A DNA stretch of 44,054 nucleotides from Sphingobium limneticum (lineage in GTDB: Bacteria > Pseudomonadota > Alphaproteobacteria > Sphingomonadales > Sphingomonadaceae): assembly GCF_008710155.1 (NCBI RefSeq), contig NZ_VYPZ01000029.1, forward strand, positions 1-44,054, written 5' to 3'. Positions within the stretch are counted from its first letter, which is position 1. The number at the start of each line of letters is the position of its first letter. This document shows positions 15,180 to 23,895 of the stretch, one piece after another. The translations under genes were made by a program, and so were the position numbers. The notes below the pieces were generated by a model. That model searched no databases. It was not told the DNA's origin and worked only from the letters and a program-made list of their open reading frames with translations.

Positions 15180-16757
15180 TCAAGGCCGGATCATCATTTG
15201 CGCGACATTTTCCGCGATCGCCATGGTAGGCGCGTTAGTGTTGCCCGACACGATCGACGGCATGATCGATGCATCGACCACGCGCAAACCGTCAATGCCA
15301 CGTACACGGGCTGCCGGATCGACCACGGATGCCGAGTCACTGCCCATGCGGCATGTTCCTACCGGATGATAGATTGTTTCAGCGCGCGCGCGGATGTCGT
15401 CGATCAGAGCCTCGTCGGTCTGGACCGCGGGTCCCGGTCGCACCTCCTCGCGCAAGTGACGGGCGAGCGCCGGCGCATGAAGGAGCTTGCGGGCTAGCTT
15501 CGCGCCATTCAGCAAGACGCCCACATCATCGGGATGACTGAGATAATTGCCCTCTATGCGCGGATGAGCCGTGGGATCGGCGATCTTGAGCCCGATCCTG
15601 CCGCGGCTCTTCGGTAGAAGGTCGCAGACATGCACGGTCATTCCGTAGCCGAAGGCTGTCTTGCGGCCATGGTCACGCAGGATCGCCGGCAGGAAATGGA
15701 ATTGAAGATTGGGCCGCTCCCGGCCGGCGTCGGATTTGAGGAAAGCGCCGCCCTCCGAGGCATTTGACGTCAATTCGCCTTCATGATGAAGGAAATAGCT
15801 CCATGCGCCGCGTATCGCACGAGGCAGGAAACTGGGCGCCACCCCAAATCCTTCGCGATCGGCCGTGGTTGCCACAGCCGTATAGTCGAGGTGATCGGCG
15901 AGATTGGCTCCGACTTCGGGCGCATCCAGAACGATCTCTATGCCATGCTGCCTGAGTTCGCTCGCCGGGCCGACGCCCGACAGCATCAGAATCTGCGGCG
16001 AATTGACCGCGCCAGCCGAAAGGATCACCTCTCCACCGGGGCGCAGCAGCAGGTCCCGGCCGCCGACGCGGACCCCGATGGCGCGACGGTCCTTGAACAG
16101 TATCCGTTCGACGAGGCCGTTCGTTTCGATGGCGAGATTCTTGCGCGAGCGAGCCGGATCGAGAAACGCTCGCGCCGTGCTGAACCGTTGCCCGTCTTTC
16201 TGGGTCACCTGATAGACACCAAAGCCTTCCTGGCTCACGCCATTGAAGTCGGGATTTCGCGGGTAGTGCAGTTCCACCCCAGCTTCGACGAAGTCTTCCG
16301 TAAGTGGGTTCACTCGCCCAAGATTGGAGACGCAAAGTGGCCCGGCATTGCCATGATGCTCGTCGTGGATAGCCTGATTGTTTTCGAGCGCGATAAAAAG
16401 CTCGCGCATGCGCGGCCAGTCCCAGTCAGCTCCGGCGGCCGCCCCCCAGCCCTCATAGTCCGCCCGATCGCCGCGAATGTAGACCATTGCATTGATCGAG
16501 CTGCTGCCACCCAGCGTCTTGCCGCGCGGCCAATAGAGCCGCCGGTTGTTAAGGTGAGGCTCGACTTCGGTCTCACAGTTCCAGTTCACCCATCCCGTGC
16601 GGGCAATGACGCCGACGCCAAGCGGCATGTGAATGAAGGGATTGCGATCGCGCGGCCCCGCCTCGATGAGGCAGACAGCTTTATCCGAATCAGCAGAAAG
16701 GCGGTTGGCCATGACGCAGCCGGCCGAGCCGCCGCCAATGATGATATAGTCGTACAT
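15180..16757 (-). CDS. GMC-family FAD-dependent alcohol dehydrogenase/oxidoreductase
   Basis: 525 aa from ATG 16757 (MYDYIIIGGGSAGC); a frame nine codons longer lacks support. The FAD-binding GGGSAG is at the N-terminus. GMC signature 1 is WPRGKTLGGSSSINAMVYIRG and signature 2 is GAVNSPQILMLSGVGP. The C-terminal active-site region has IYHPVGTCRMG (catalytic His) and SGNTNAPTMAIAE (second His/Asn). It resembles choline dehydrogenase/AlkJ-type enzymes that oxidise primary alcohols to aldehydes. It starts 4 bp after the aldehyde dehydrogenase stop, which points to a two-step alcohol to aldehyde to acid pathway. The natural alcohol cannot be read from sequence. Confidence 0.92.
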   Translation of the reverse strand: MYDYIIIGGGSAGCVMANRLSADSDKAVCLIEAGPRDRNPFIHMPLGVGVIARTGWVNWNCETEVEPHLNNRRLYWPRGKTLGGSSSINAMVYIRGDRADYEGWGAAAGADWDWPRMRELFIALENNQAIHDEHHGNAGPLCVSNLGRVNPLTEDFVEAGVELHYPRNPDFNGVSQEGFGVYQVTQKDGQRFSTARAFLDPARSRKNLAIETNGLVERILFKDRRAIGVRVGGRDLLLRPGGEVILSAGAVNSPQILMLSGVGPASELRQHGIEIVLDAPEVGANLADHLDYTAVATTADREGFGVAPSFLPRAIRGAWSYFLHHEGELTSNASEGGAFLKSDAGRERPNLQFHFLPAILRDHGRKTAFGYGMTVHVCDLLPKSRGRIGLKIADPTAHPRIEGNYLSHPDDVGVLLNGAKLARKLLHAPALARHLREEVRPGPAVQTDEALIDDIRARAETIYHPVGTCRMGSDSASVVDPAARVRGIDGLRVVDASIMPSIVSGNTNAPTMAIAENVAQMMIRP

Positions 16758-16761
16758 GGAT

Positions 16762-18192
16762 TTACCCCAGAAAGCGTTTGGCAAGTCGGATCAGACGCGC
16801 TGCCCGGCCCGAATAGGGAGGAAAGACGAGAGGCAGAGCGGAGAAGCGGTTCTGGAGAACGGCGCGCTCATGACTGAAAGTCCGGAACCCGTGATGGCCA
16901 TGTGCCGCCCCGATCCCGGAATTGTTCACACCGCCGAACGGCAGATGATCGTGGACGTATTGGACGATGGTAAGGTTGACGCCTGCACTGCCGGAAGTCG
17001 TGGCCGCCAGGATATGATCCACTCTCGCCCGGTCACGATCGAACACATAAAGCGCCAGCGGCTTGGGTCTTGCGTTGATCCGACCGATCACGGTTTCAAT
17101 GTCATCATAGGTCAGGACCGGCAGGACGGGACCGAATATCTCCTCATGGTCGATCGCCGCCTCGGGAGCGATCGCCTCCAGCACTGTGGGCGCCAGCGCC
17201 CTTCCCTGCCTTTCGCCGCCGACAATGATCCGCCCGCCCGTGGCCAGGGCATCCGCAATCAGGCCCCCCAGTCTGTCCGCATGGCGATCATTGACGATCC
17301 TTGCGAGATAGGGGCTCGTCATGCCCGAACCATAAGCGGCGGCGATCCGGCGGCGCAGCGCTTCCACGAACCGGTCGCGGATCGAAGCGTGGACGAACAC
17401 ATGATCGGGCGCGATGCAGGTTTGACCGGCATTGGAGAATTTGCCGAAGGCGATCCAACTGGCGGCCGTCTCTATGTCGGCATCCGGTCCCACGATCGTG
17501 GGCGACTTGCCACCCAGTTCCAGCGTAACGGAGGTCAGGTGGCGGGAGGCTGCCTGCATTACGACTTTCCCGACCTCGGGGCTGCCGGTGAAGAAGATAT
17601 GATCGAAGGGCAGCGCGAGCAGGGCCTGAGACATCTCCTTCCCGCCGAGGGCGACGGTAACCAAGTCTGGCGGAAATGTGTCGGCGATCAGCCGCGCGAT
17701 GACGCCCGAGGTAGCAGGTGTCATCTCCGAAGGCTTCAGGATAGCGCTGTTGCCGGCAGCAAGGCAGGAGACAAGCGGCCCCAGGCAGAGATTGAATGGG
17801 TAATTCCAGGGCGCGATGATAAGGCACACGCCGCGTGGCTGCGGCACGATCCGTCCGGCCGTGCCGAAACCGATCAATGTCGGTCCGACATGGACTGGCC
17901 GCATCCATCGGCGCAGATTACGACGGCTGTGGCGGATTTCCTGCATGACCGGAAGAATTTCCGTCAGAAACACTTCGGCCTCCGGCTTGCCGAAGTCGGT
18001 CGCCATGGCCTGGACGATCTCCCCTTCGAACTTTCGTATGGCAGCCGCGAGGCGCGCCAGCGCAGCGCGTCTTTCAGCAAGGCCAAAGCGCATCCGGCGC
18101 TCGTCCGACATTGCCTTTTGCGCGGTGAAGAGCATTTCCACCGGGCGGCCATCACAGGGTTCCTGCGAAATCGAATGGCTCTCTTCAATCAT
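16762..18192 (-). CDS. Aldehyde dehydrogenase (coniferyl aldehyde dehydrogenase-like, class 3 type)
   Basis: 476 aa NAD(P)-dependent enzyme that oxidises an aldehyde to the acid. Core motifs: IIAPWNYPFNLCLGPLVSCLAAGN, FFTGSPEVGKVVMQAA, ELGGKSPTIVGPDAD (catalytic Glu) and FGKFSNAGQTCIAPDHVFV (nucleophilic Cys). EEIFGPVLPVLTYDD and LPFGGVNNSGIGAAHGHHGFRTFSHERAVL follow. The shorter N-terminus and the hydrophobic C-terminal tail (PPYSGRAARLIRLAKRFL) fit the ALDH3/CALDH group and may anchor it at the membrane. It is first gene of the ALDH-GMC-DUF2147 operon, divergent from the large LuxR-type regulator. Confidence 0.92.
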   Translation of the reverse strand: MIEESHSISQEPCDGRPVEMLFTAQKAMSDERRMRFGLAERRAALARLAAAIRKFEGEIVQAMATDFGKPEAEVFLTEILPVMQEIRHSRRNLRRWMRPVHVGPTLIGFGTAGRIVPQPRGVCLIIAPWNYPFNLCLGPLVSCLAAGNSAILKPSEMTPATSGVIARLIADTFPPDLVTVALGGKEMSQALLALPFDHIFFTGSPEVGKVVMQAASRHLTSVTLELGGKSPTIVGPDADIETAASWIAFGKFSNAGQTCIAPDHVFVHASIRDRFVEALRRRIAAAYGSGMTSPYLARIVNDRHADRLGGLIADALATGGRIIVGGERQGRALAPTVLEAIAPEAAIDHEEIFGPVLPVLTYDDIETVIGRINARPKPLALYVFDRDRARVDHILAATTSGSAGVNLTIVQYVHDHLPFGGVNNSGIGAAHGHHGFRTFSHERAVLQNRFSALPLVFPPYSGRAARLIRLAKRFLG

Positions 18193-18252
18193 TTCATTCT
18201 CGTCGAAAACATGACCTTCGCGCGAGTCTTACGAGCGCAAAAGCAATAGGGA

Positions 18253-18270
18253 ACTACACGAACATGTAGT
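18253..18270. promoter_or_regulatory. Candidate operator ACTACA-N6-TGTAGT
   Basis: A perfect inverted repeat with 6-bp arms and 6-bp spacer, 11 bp before the LAL regulator ATG in the 89-bp divergent promoter region. The position suits autoregulation by the regulator or blocking of its own leader. The arm length is short, so chance cannot be excluded. Confidence 0.45.
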
Positions 18271-18281
18271 ATCGACCCGAC

Positions 18282-20699
18282 ATGGGCCTGGGAACCGAAT
18301 GGACTCCAACGCTGCTTTCGCGACTGGCGGAAACGGCACTTCGCCGTGTGGAATTGACCGCGCGCGTCAGCCTGCTGCGCGCACCTTGCGGCTACGGCAA
18401 ATCGGCGACGCTCGCGGCCGGTTGGAAGGAGGCGGCGGACACTGGTCGCCCGGCGCTTTGGGCAAGTCTTGCAAGCGACGACACAAAGAAGGGCACCCTG
18501 CGTCGCCTCGCCTTTCAGGCCGGAACCGCCGCGGACATCGAGTCCATTCTCCAATGGATATGGCATCAGGACAGGCCCGGGATTATTTGCCTCGATGATG
18601 TTCAAGAAGCGCCGCATCTCGAAACGCTGACAAGAGACATGATGGATGCTCTTCCCGATGATTGGCGAGCGGTCCTTGCAACCTCCGCTCCCTGGGGATT
18701 TGGCGTCCTCAACGCTGACTGGCAGGAAGTCGGCCCCGATGCCCTGGCCTGCCGCGCCCAGGATCTGAAGGAATTGATCCGGGTCCCTTCAGCCCTCGAC
18801 CGGATCATATCGGACACACAGGGTTGGCCCGCATTGTGCCGCATCGCGGGCCGTGTATCCCACCGGATGCAGCCACTGCATTTATGGCCCGAGATCATCT
18901 GTTATCTCGATCAGATGGTGTTGGCGCCCTTATCGCCCGCTCTGCGCACATGGCTGAAAAAGGCGGCATTAATCGCTCCCCTCGATGCCGAAAGCCACGA
19001 TTTTGCCCTGCGCGTCCACGACGGCGCGCAATGGATCGCACGTGCGCAACGCGAATGCCTCCTATTGAGGCCGGACAGTGACGGAATGTTTGCGCTCAAT
19101 CCGGCGCTGCGACACCATCTTGCCTTGAGCGGACAGTCGCAGCTTCGTTCCTCTCCAAGCCATCTTCTAAAACGTGCGGCTTTTCATCACTGGCGCGCCG
19201 GCCGGCCAGCGCAAACGATAGCGCTTTCGCTGCGGGCCGGCGATCCGGCCTGGGCGCGGGGGCTGGGCGGTGAGATCGTCATGGATGTCGCCCTGCGACA
19301 AGGCCGTATCGATGAGTTGGCCCATTGGCTCGAGGGCGTGCCCGACACAGCGTTGCTGACCAATCCCATGGCTGGCCTGGGAAAGATATGGGCCCTTTCC
19401 TTCCAGCAGCAGCATGCAGGGGCGACGCACCTTTTGAAGTTGCTGTCACGCACGGATGCGCATGAGGAATTGCTGACGCTGCTCGGTGCGACGACAGCGG
19501 CGCTGAGGGACGATGTCGTCCGGGCGGAAATGCTCTGCCGGCAATGGCTCGAGCTGCACGCCCGGGAAAATCCGATGATGAAGGCCTCCGCCCTGGCCTG
19601 CCTCGCGAGCATCGTGGCGAGCCAGTCGAACGCGGCCGAGTTCGCGGCACTACGTCCCCTACTGGATCAAGCCTTTGCCCTGGCCGATCAGGGCTTTGCC
19701 CGCGACTGGGCAAAGATTGCCGAAGTGCTGCTCCTGCTGACGCAGGGGCAGATCATTCCCGCACGAAATAGGATCGACGCGCATCTGACGGATATGGTCT
19801 CCCCGGTCGCCGAGCAGACGCTGAAAACATTGCGCCTCGCTGTGCTGGCCGAAAGCGGCGTGCCTCTGGCAGAACTGGAATGGCCGTTGCTTTTCTGCGA
19901 CCAGATCGTCGACGTCCGCATTCATACGGCACGGGCCATATTACGGGCCGCTCGTCTGGCCGGAGATGCGGACCTCTGCGAAAAAATCCTGACCGAACTG
20001 GACGTGAAAGCCGTACGCGACCACATGCCGCGACTGCAACTCATGGCCGATATCCTGACTGCGGAACATGAAATCGCGTCGGGTCGATCGGTCACCATCC
20101 CCAATATTCCCAGGAACGACGCCATCACTTCGGCTCACCTCGCCATTGCGGACGTCGAGTGCATGCTTCTGTCTGCGACGCGGGCGCTTGCCGACCGGAA
20201 GGATCACCTCGCGCGCCAATTGACGGACCGTATCCTGGCCCGCATCCGCAGGGCAGGATGGCAACATATCATACTCAAAACCCTCATGCTGCGTTCGGTG
20301 CTGCATCTACGTAAAGAGGCGCTGCAACTTTCCATACGGTCAGCGGAAGAGGCCTCGGAAATTCGCGACAGCACAGGACTGAAGGAAACAGCGCGGGAGT
20401 TCCGGAATATCCTGGAGCATATTCACGCGGGATGGGCCGTAAAGGCGAGGTTTGATCGGTCCGCAGCACAACATCACTTGCCGAGTTCACAACATACCGA
20501 AGGATCCGACCTGTCTCGCCGCCAACTCCATATCCTCGGCCTGGCGCGGGATGGTCTTACGAGCGCGGAGATCGCCAACATATTGGGTATCGGCGAAGAT
20601 GGCGTAAAATGGCATTTTCGCGCGATCTTCAAGTGTCTCGCTGTCAACAGGCGCACCCAGGCCGTCGCCACGGCGATACAGCGCGGTCTCCTTCACTAA
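18282..20699 (+). CDS. LAL/MalT-type LuxR-family ATP-binding transcriptional regulator
   Basis: 805 aa. The N-terminal STAND-type ATPase has Walker A APCGYGKS (34-41) and Walker B GIICLDDVQ (about 99-107). The middle is helical and TPR-like, without a sensor domain that I recognise. The C-terminus carries a LuxR HTH (LSRRQLHILGLARDGLTSAEIANILGIGEDGVKWHFRAIFKCLAVNRRTQAVATAIQ). Such proteins are ligand- and ATP-dependent activators. In sphingomonads and pseudomonads they often control alcohol or alkane oxidation genes. It is divergent from the ALDH/GMC operon, which is its most likely target. No clear Shine-Dalgarno was seen before the ATG. Confidence 0.9.
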   Translation: MGLGTEWTPTLLSRLAETALRRVELTARVSLLRAPCGYGKSATLAAGWKEAADTGRPALWASLASDDTKKGTLRRLAFQAGTAADIESILQWIWHQDRPGIICLDDVQEAPHLETLTRDMMDALPDDWRAVLATSAPWGFGVLNADWQEVGPDALACRAQDLKELIRVPSALDRIISDTQGWPALCRIAGRVSHRMQPLHLWPEIICYLDQMVLAPLSPALRTWLKKAALIAPLDAESHDFALRVHDGAQWIARAQRECLLLRPDSDGMFALNPALRHHLALSGQSQLRSSPSHLLKRAAFHHWRAGRPAQTIALSLRAGDPAWARGLGGEIVMDVALRQGRIDELAHWLEGVPDTALLTNPMAGLGKIWALSFQQQHAGATHLLKLLSRTDAHEELLTLLGATTAALRDDVVRAEMLCRQWLELHARENPMMKASALACLASIVASQSNAAEFAALRPLLDQAFALADQGFARDWAKIAEVLLLLTQGQIIPARNRIDAHLTDMVSPVAEQTLKTLRLAVLAESGVPLAELEWPLLFCDQIVDVRIHTARAILRAARLAGDADLCEKILTELDVKAVRDHMPRLQLMADILTAEHEIASGRSVTIPNIPRNDAITSAHLAIADVECMLLSATRALADRKDHLARQLTDRILARIRRAGWQHIILKTLMLRSVLHLRKEALQLSIRSAEEASEIRDSTGLKETAREFRNILEHIHAGWAVKARFDRSAAQHHLPSSQHTEGSDLSRRQLHILGLARDGLTSAEIANILGIGEDGVKWHFRAIFKCLAVNRRTQAVATAIQRGLLH

Positions 20700-20775
20700 A
20701 CGATCTCCCACGTCACAAATAGAGGCAGGCATGCTGTTGCGCGGCCTCCCGCAAGGCAAGATCAGCAATCCATTC

Positions 20776-21402
20776 TTAGTCGACTCTCGGTGCCGCCCTC
20801 GCCAGCATGAGATCCACGAGAAAGTCCAGAAGCTCTCCGCTTGCGACCTCGTGCGGTTCGAGCAGGCCCTGGAACATGCTTCCCTCGTGGACAGCCAGGA
20901 TCAGTCGCGCGATGCGCGGGAGGCCCCGGGCAACGATGCGGGAGTCCTCGCGAAGGATGTCGGCGAGCGCGCCCTCGATGATGGCGAGGATCCGTCCTTG
21001 CCGTTCGGCATAGTGGCTCGCCATGGCAGGATGGCGTAGGGCATAGAAGCCGAACTCGGCCTGGAGCAGATACCAGTCTCGATCGAACGGATAGCTGGCG
21101 ATAAAGGCCTTGAGGAAATTGTCGGCCGTCGAGCCGGGCATGGACAGGGCGCAAGCGGTCGCCTCCTCCAGCCTCGACTGCAAGCGCTCGATCACCCGGT
21201 CATAGAGGGCGAAGAACAATTCGTCCTTGGATCGGAAGCTGGAATTATAGGCCCCCCGGCTCAGACCGACGCGCTCGCAAATATCTTCCTGGGTGGAGCC
21301 ATGGAAGCCACGTTCGGCGAAGGCCTCGAGAGCGCCATCCAGGATGCGCTCCCGGGTCTGCGCCCGGGTCGGGCGCGTTCGTGCCGGGCGGCGGCGGCTC
21401 AC
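20776..21402 (-). CDS. TetR-family repressor of the TolC-HlyD-ABC2 operon
   Basis: 208 aa from GTG 21402. The N-terminal HTH is TRERILDGALEAFAERGFHGSTQEDICERVGLSRGAYNSSFRSKDELFFALYD; the C-terminal ligand domain is helical (about 85-205). A longer frame to 21492 exists, but a near-consensus promoter lies inside it. That promoter is TTGACA at 21459-21454 and ATATTT at 21436-21431, with a 17-bp spacer. It places the transcript start near 21424, so the GTG start is favoured. A 14-bp palindrome overlaps the -10 box. Divergent from the efflux operon, it most probably represses that operon and itself in response to an exported compound. Confidence 0.87.
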   Translation of the reverse strand: MSRRRPARTRPTRAQTRERILDGALEAFAERGFHGSTQEDICERVGLSRGAYNSSFRSKDELFFALYDRVIERLQSRLEEATACALSMPGSTADNFLKAFIASYPFDRDWYLLQAEFGFYALRHPAMASHYAERQGRILAIIEGALADILREDSRIVARGLPRIARLILAVHEGSMFQGLLEPHEVASGELLDFLVDLMLARAAPRVD

Positions 21403-21426
21403 GGGATCACGGGCGGGAGCATTTCG

Positions 21427-21440
21427 ATACAAATATGTAT
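21427..21440. promoter_or_regulatory. Candidate TetR operator ATACA-AATA-TGTAT
   Basis: A perfect inverted repeat, 5-bp arms and 4-nt spacer, lying across the -10 box of the tetR promoter and 51 bp upstream of the TolC-family start. TACAnnnnTGTA cores are common among AcrR/TtgR-like TetR operators. Occupancy would block both directions. Confidence 0.65.
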
Positions 21441-21459
21441 TGAGTCGGTTGGATGTCAA
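21431..21459 (-). promoter_or_regulatory. Sigma-70 type promoter for the tetR gene
   Basis: On the minus strand TTGACA (21459-21454), 17-bp spacer, ATATTT (21436-21431). The -35 is consensus and the -10 is fair. It lies inside the longest possible TetR reading frame, so it supports the shorter GTG start at 21402. Confidence 0.6.
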
Positions 21460-21490
21460 CGTTACCGTGCGGGAGCAGGAGACGTTCTTC

Positions 21491-22861
21491 ATGACCTTGC
21501 GATGTTCGATGCTGGTTGCCGCGCTGGCGACTGCGGTCTGTCAGGGCGCGCAGGCGCAAACGATCGACAGGCTTGATCTCGATTATCGAAGCGCCCAGGC
21601 GAGGCTGCTCGAGCGGTCGGACGCGATCCAGGGCGCCGACGCCGATGTGCGCAGCAAGGAGGCCCAGAAAGGCTCCACGAGCACGTTGCGGCGTCCGACC
21701 GTCGAGTTCGAAGGACAGATGATCCGCTATCAGAAAACCCTCTATCTGCCGCTCGGCCCGCTGGCGGACGTGGCCCAGGATTATTCCATCTCTGACCCCC
21801 TGCGCTTCGAGATCGAGCGCACCAGCACCCGGCCGATCGTGACGGCGACGCTGCCGCTCTATTCCGGCGGCCAGATTCCCGCCGCCCAGGCGGGCGCCGC
21901 GGCGCAACTGGGACAGTCGCGCGCCGAACGCCAGATCGTCATCGACAACGGTCTGTTGCAGATGACCCAGCTCTATTTCGGCCAGCAGTTGCTCGAGCGC
22001 GTGCGCGATGTTCGCCGTGATGCGCTTGCGGGATTAGAGCGGCATGTCGCGGACGCCCTCAAGCTCGAACAGGAAGGGTTCATAAGCCGGGCCCAACGCC
22101 TCCAGGCGCAGGTAGCGCGCGACGACGCCGCGCGCGAACTGGAAAAGGCGCAGGCCGATCTCGCGAGTGCGCAGGTAGCGCTTGCCGGCGCGCTGCGGGC
22201 GCCGTCCGGCGTCGATCCCGTCTCCCCGATCTTCGTGATCCGTCAGCCGCTCCGTTCGCTCGACACCTATGTGGACGCGGCCCTGCGCGCCCATCCCCAA
22301 CTGGATCGGCTCGGCGCGCTGGAAGACCAGGCTGAAGCGGGGGTGGCCCTTCAGCGCGCCAAGCTCCGGCCTACGATCTATGGCTTCGCCCAGTATAATT
22401 TCGATCGGCGCGACACGCTGTTGACCGATCCCGACTGGTCGGTGGGCGTCGGGCTGCGCTACACGCTCTTCTCCGGTGTGGGCCGCTCGCAAGCGGTGCA
22501 GGCCGCGCGGGAAACGGTGACGCAAGCCAATGCGGGCCTGCGCGAAGCCCGCACCCAGATCGAAATCGGCGTCACGCGGTCCTGGAACGATGCGGAAGCC
22601 GCGCGACGGCGGTTTGAGCTGACCGACACGGCCATCACTGCGGCGCAGGAGAATCTGCGGGTCCAGACCCTCGGCTATCAGGAGCAGCAGACAACCTCGC
22701 TCGACGTGATCGATGCGCAGCTCGGTCTTGCCCGCTCCCGGATCCAGCGCGCCCAGGCCGGATATGATTTCGTTGTCGCGCTCGCCCAGCTTCTCCACGT
22801 CAGCGGTCAGATCGCCACATTGCCGGACTATATCGACCAGGGTGAAAGGGTCACGCCATGA
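21491..22861 (+). CDS. TolC-family outer membrane efflux protein
   Basis: 456 aa from ATG 21491, preceded by GGAG/AGGAG and starting a signal peptide (MTLRCSMLVAALATAVCQGAQAQ). Two OEP repeats are visible. The first has a long helix (YRSAQARLLERSDAIQGADADVRSKEAQKG) and strands (PIVTATLPLYSGGQIPAAQAGA). The second repeats the pattern (LEDQAEAGVALQRAKLRPTIYGFAQYNF; SVGVGLRYTLFSGVGRSQAVQAA). It forms the outer-membrane channel of a tripartite exporter. Its stop overlaps the HlyD gene start by 4 bp. A frame extending upstream to 21293 is antisense to TetR and is not used. Confidence 0.9.
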   Translation: MTLRCSMLVAALATAVCQGAQAQTIDRLDLDYRSAQARLLERSDAIQGADADVRSKEAQKGSTSTLRRPTVEFEGQMIRYQKTLYLPLGPLADVAQDYSISDPLRFEIERTSTRPIVTATLPLYSGGQIPAAQAGAAAQLGQSRAERQIVIDNGLLQMTQLYFGQQLLERVRDVRRDALAGLERHVADALKLEQEGFISRAQRLQAQVARDDAARELEKAQADLASAQVALAGALRAPSGVDPVSPIFVIRQPLRSLDTYVDAALRAHPQLDRLGALEDQAEAGVALQRAKLRPTIYGFAQYNFDRRDTLLTDPDWSVGVGLRYTLFSGVGRSQAVQAARETVTQANAGLREARTQIEIGVTRSWNDAEAARRRFELTDTAITAAQENLRVQTLGYQEQQTTSLDVIDAQLGLARSRIQRAQAGYDFVVALAQLLHVSGQIATLPDYIDQGERVTP

Positions 22862-23895
22862 CCGCCACATCGGAAACCCTGGTCACCCCGGACGAGACGG
22901 CTCCGCCGGTTCCGACCGGGCGGAAGCGCAAGTTGCTGCCGCTCATTGCTTTCCTCGTCGTGGTCATTCTCGGCCTCGGTCTCTGGCTGGCCTATCGCCC
23001 GGTTCCCGATCAGCTCCAGGGCATGGTCGAGGCCCGCGAACTGCGGATCACGAGCAAGGTCTCGGCTCGGATCACGGCCTTTCATGTCGAGGAAGGCCAG
23101 CCGGTGAAGACGGGACAGCTGCTCTATACGCTCGACAGTCCCGAGGTCGAAGCCCGCTCCGAACAGGCCGGCGGCGCGCTCGCCGCCGCGCAGGCGAATG
23201 CGGACAAGGCCGATGAAGGCGCACGGCCGGAGGATATCCGGGCTGCCGAGGCCCAGTGGCGACGCGCGCAGGCGGCGGCGGACCTCGCCCAGACCACCTA
23301 TCAGCGCACCGAGCGCCTCTTTGAACAGGGTGTGCTGGCAGGGCAGAAACGCGACGAGAGCCGCGCAAACGCCCTGGCCTCCAATGAAGCGGCCCGAGCG
23401 GCGCGCGCGCAATATGATCTGGCGCTGGCCGGGGCGCGGCGACAGGATCGGCAGGCCGCGAGCGGACAGGTGCGCCAGGCGCGCGGCGCCCTGGCCGAAG
23501 TCGAGGCGGCCGAGAAGGAAACCTGGGTGTTCGCGCCGTCGGACGGTGAGATCGGACGCAGGCTGGCGCAGTCGGGCGAACTCGTGCCGCAGGGATTTCC
23601 CGTCTTCGTCCTGACCGACATCGATCATCCCTGGGTGACGCTCACCCTGAGAGAAGATCAGTTCAGTGCGATCCGCCGGGGACGGGTCCTGACCGGCCGC
23701 ATACCTGCGCTCGGCGATCGTTGCGCCCAGTTTCGGGTCTTCTACATCGCGCCCGCCGGCGATTTCGCGACATGGCGCGCGACCCGCCAGTCGAGCGGAT
23801 TTGACGTGAAGAGCTTTGACGTGCGCCTGTCGCCCGTGTCGCGGGTCGATGGGCTGCGCCCCGGCATGACGGTCCTGTTCGACTGGCCGCAATGA
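22858..23895 (+). CDS. HlyD-family periplasmic adaptor (membrane fusion protein)
   Basis: 345 aa. A single N-terminal membrane helix (about 23-44, KLLPLIAFLVVVILGLGLWLAY) anchors it. The lipoyl-like domain begins GMVEARELRITSKVSARITAFHVEEGQPVKTGQLLYTLDS. A long alpha-helical hairpin rich in Ala/Gln/Arg follows (about 100-210), then the second lipoyl half (TWVFAPSDGEIGRRLAQSGELV) and a beta domain (RPGMTVLFDWPQ at the C-terminus). It links an inner-membrane transporter to TolC, like YhiI/YbhG adaptors. It overlaps both neighbours by 4 bp. Confidence 0.92.
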   Translation: MTATSETLVTPDETAPPVPTGRKRKLLPLIAFLVVVILGLGLWLAYRPVPDQLQGMVEARELRITSKVSARITAFHVEEGQPVKTGQLLYTLDSPEVEARSEQAGGALAAAQANADKADEGARPEDIRAAEAQWRRAQAAADLAQTTYQRTERLFEQGVLAGQKRDESRANALASNEAARAARAQYDLALAGARRQDRQAASGQVRQARGALAEVEAAEKETWVFAPSDGEIGRRLAQSGELVPQGFPVFVLTDIDHPWVTLTLREDQFSAIRRGRVLTGRIPALGDRCAQFRVFYIAPAGDFATWRATRQSSGFDVKSFDVRLSPVSRVDGLRPGMTVLFDWPQ

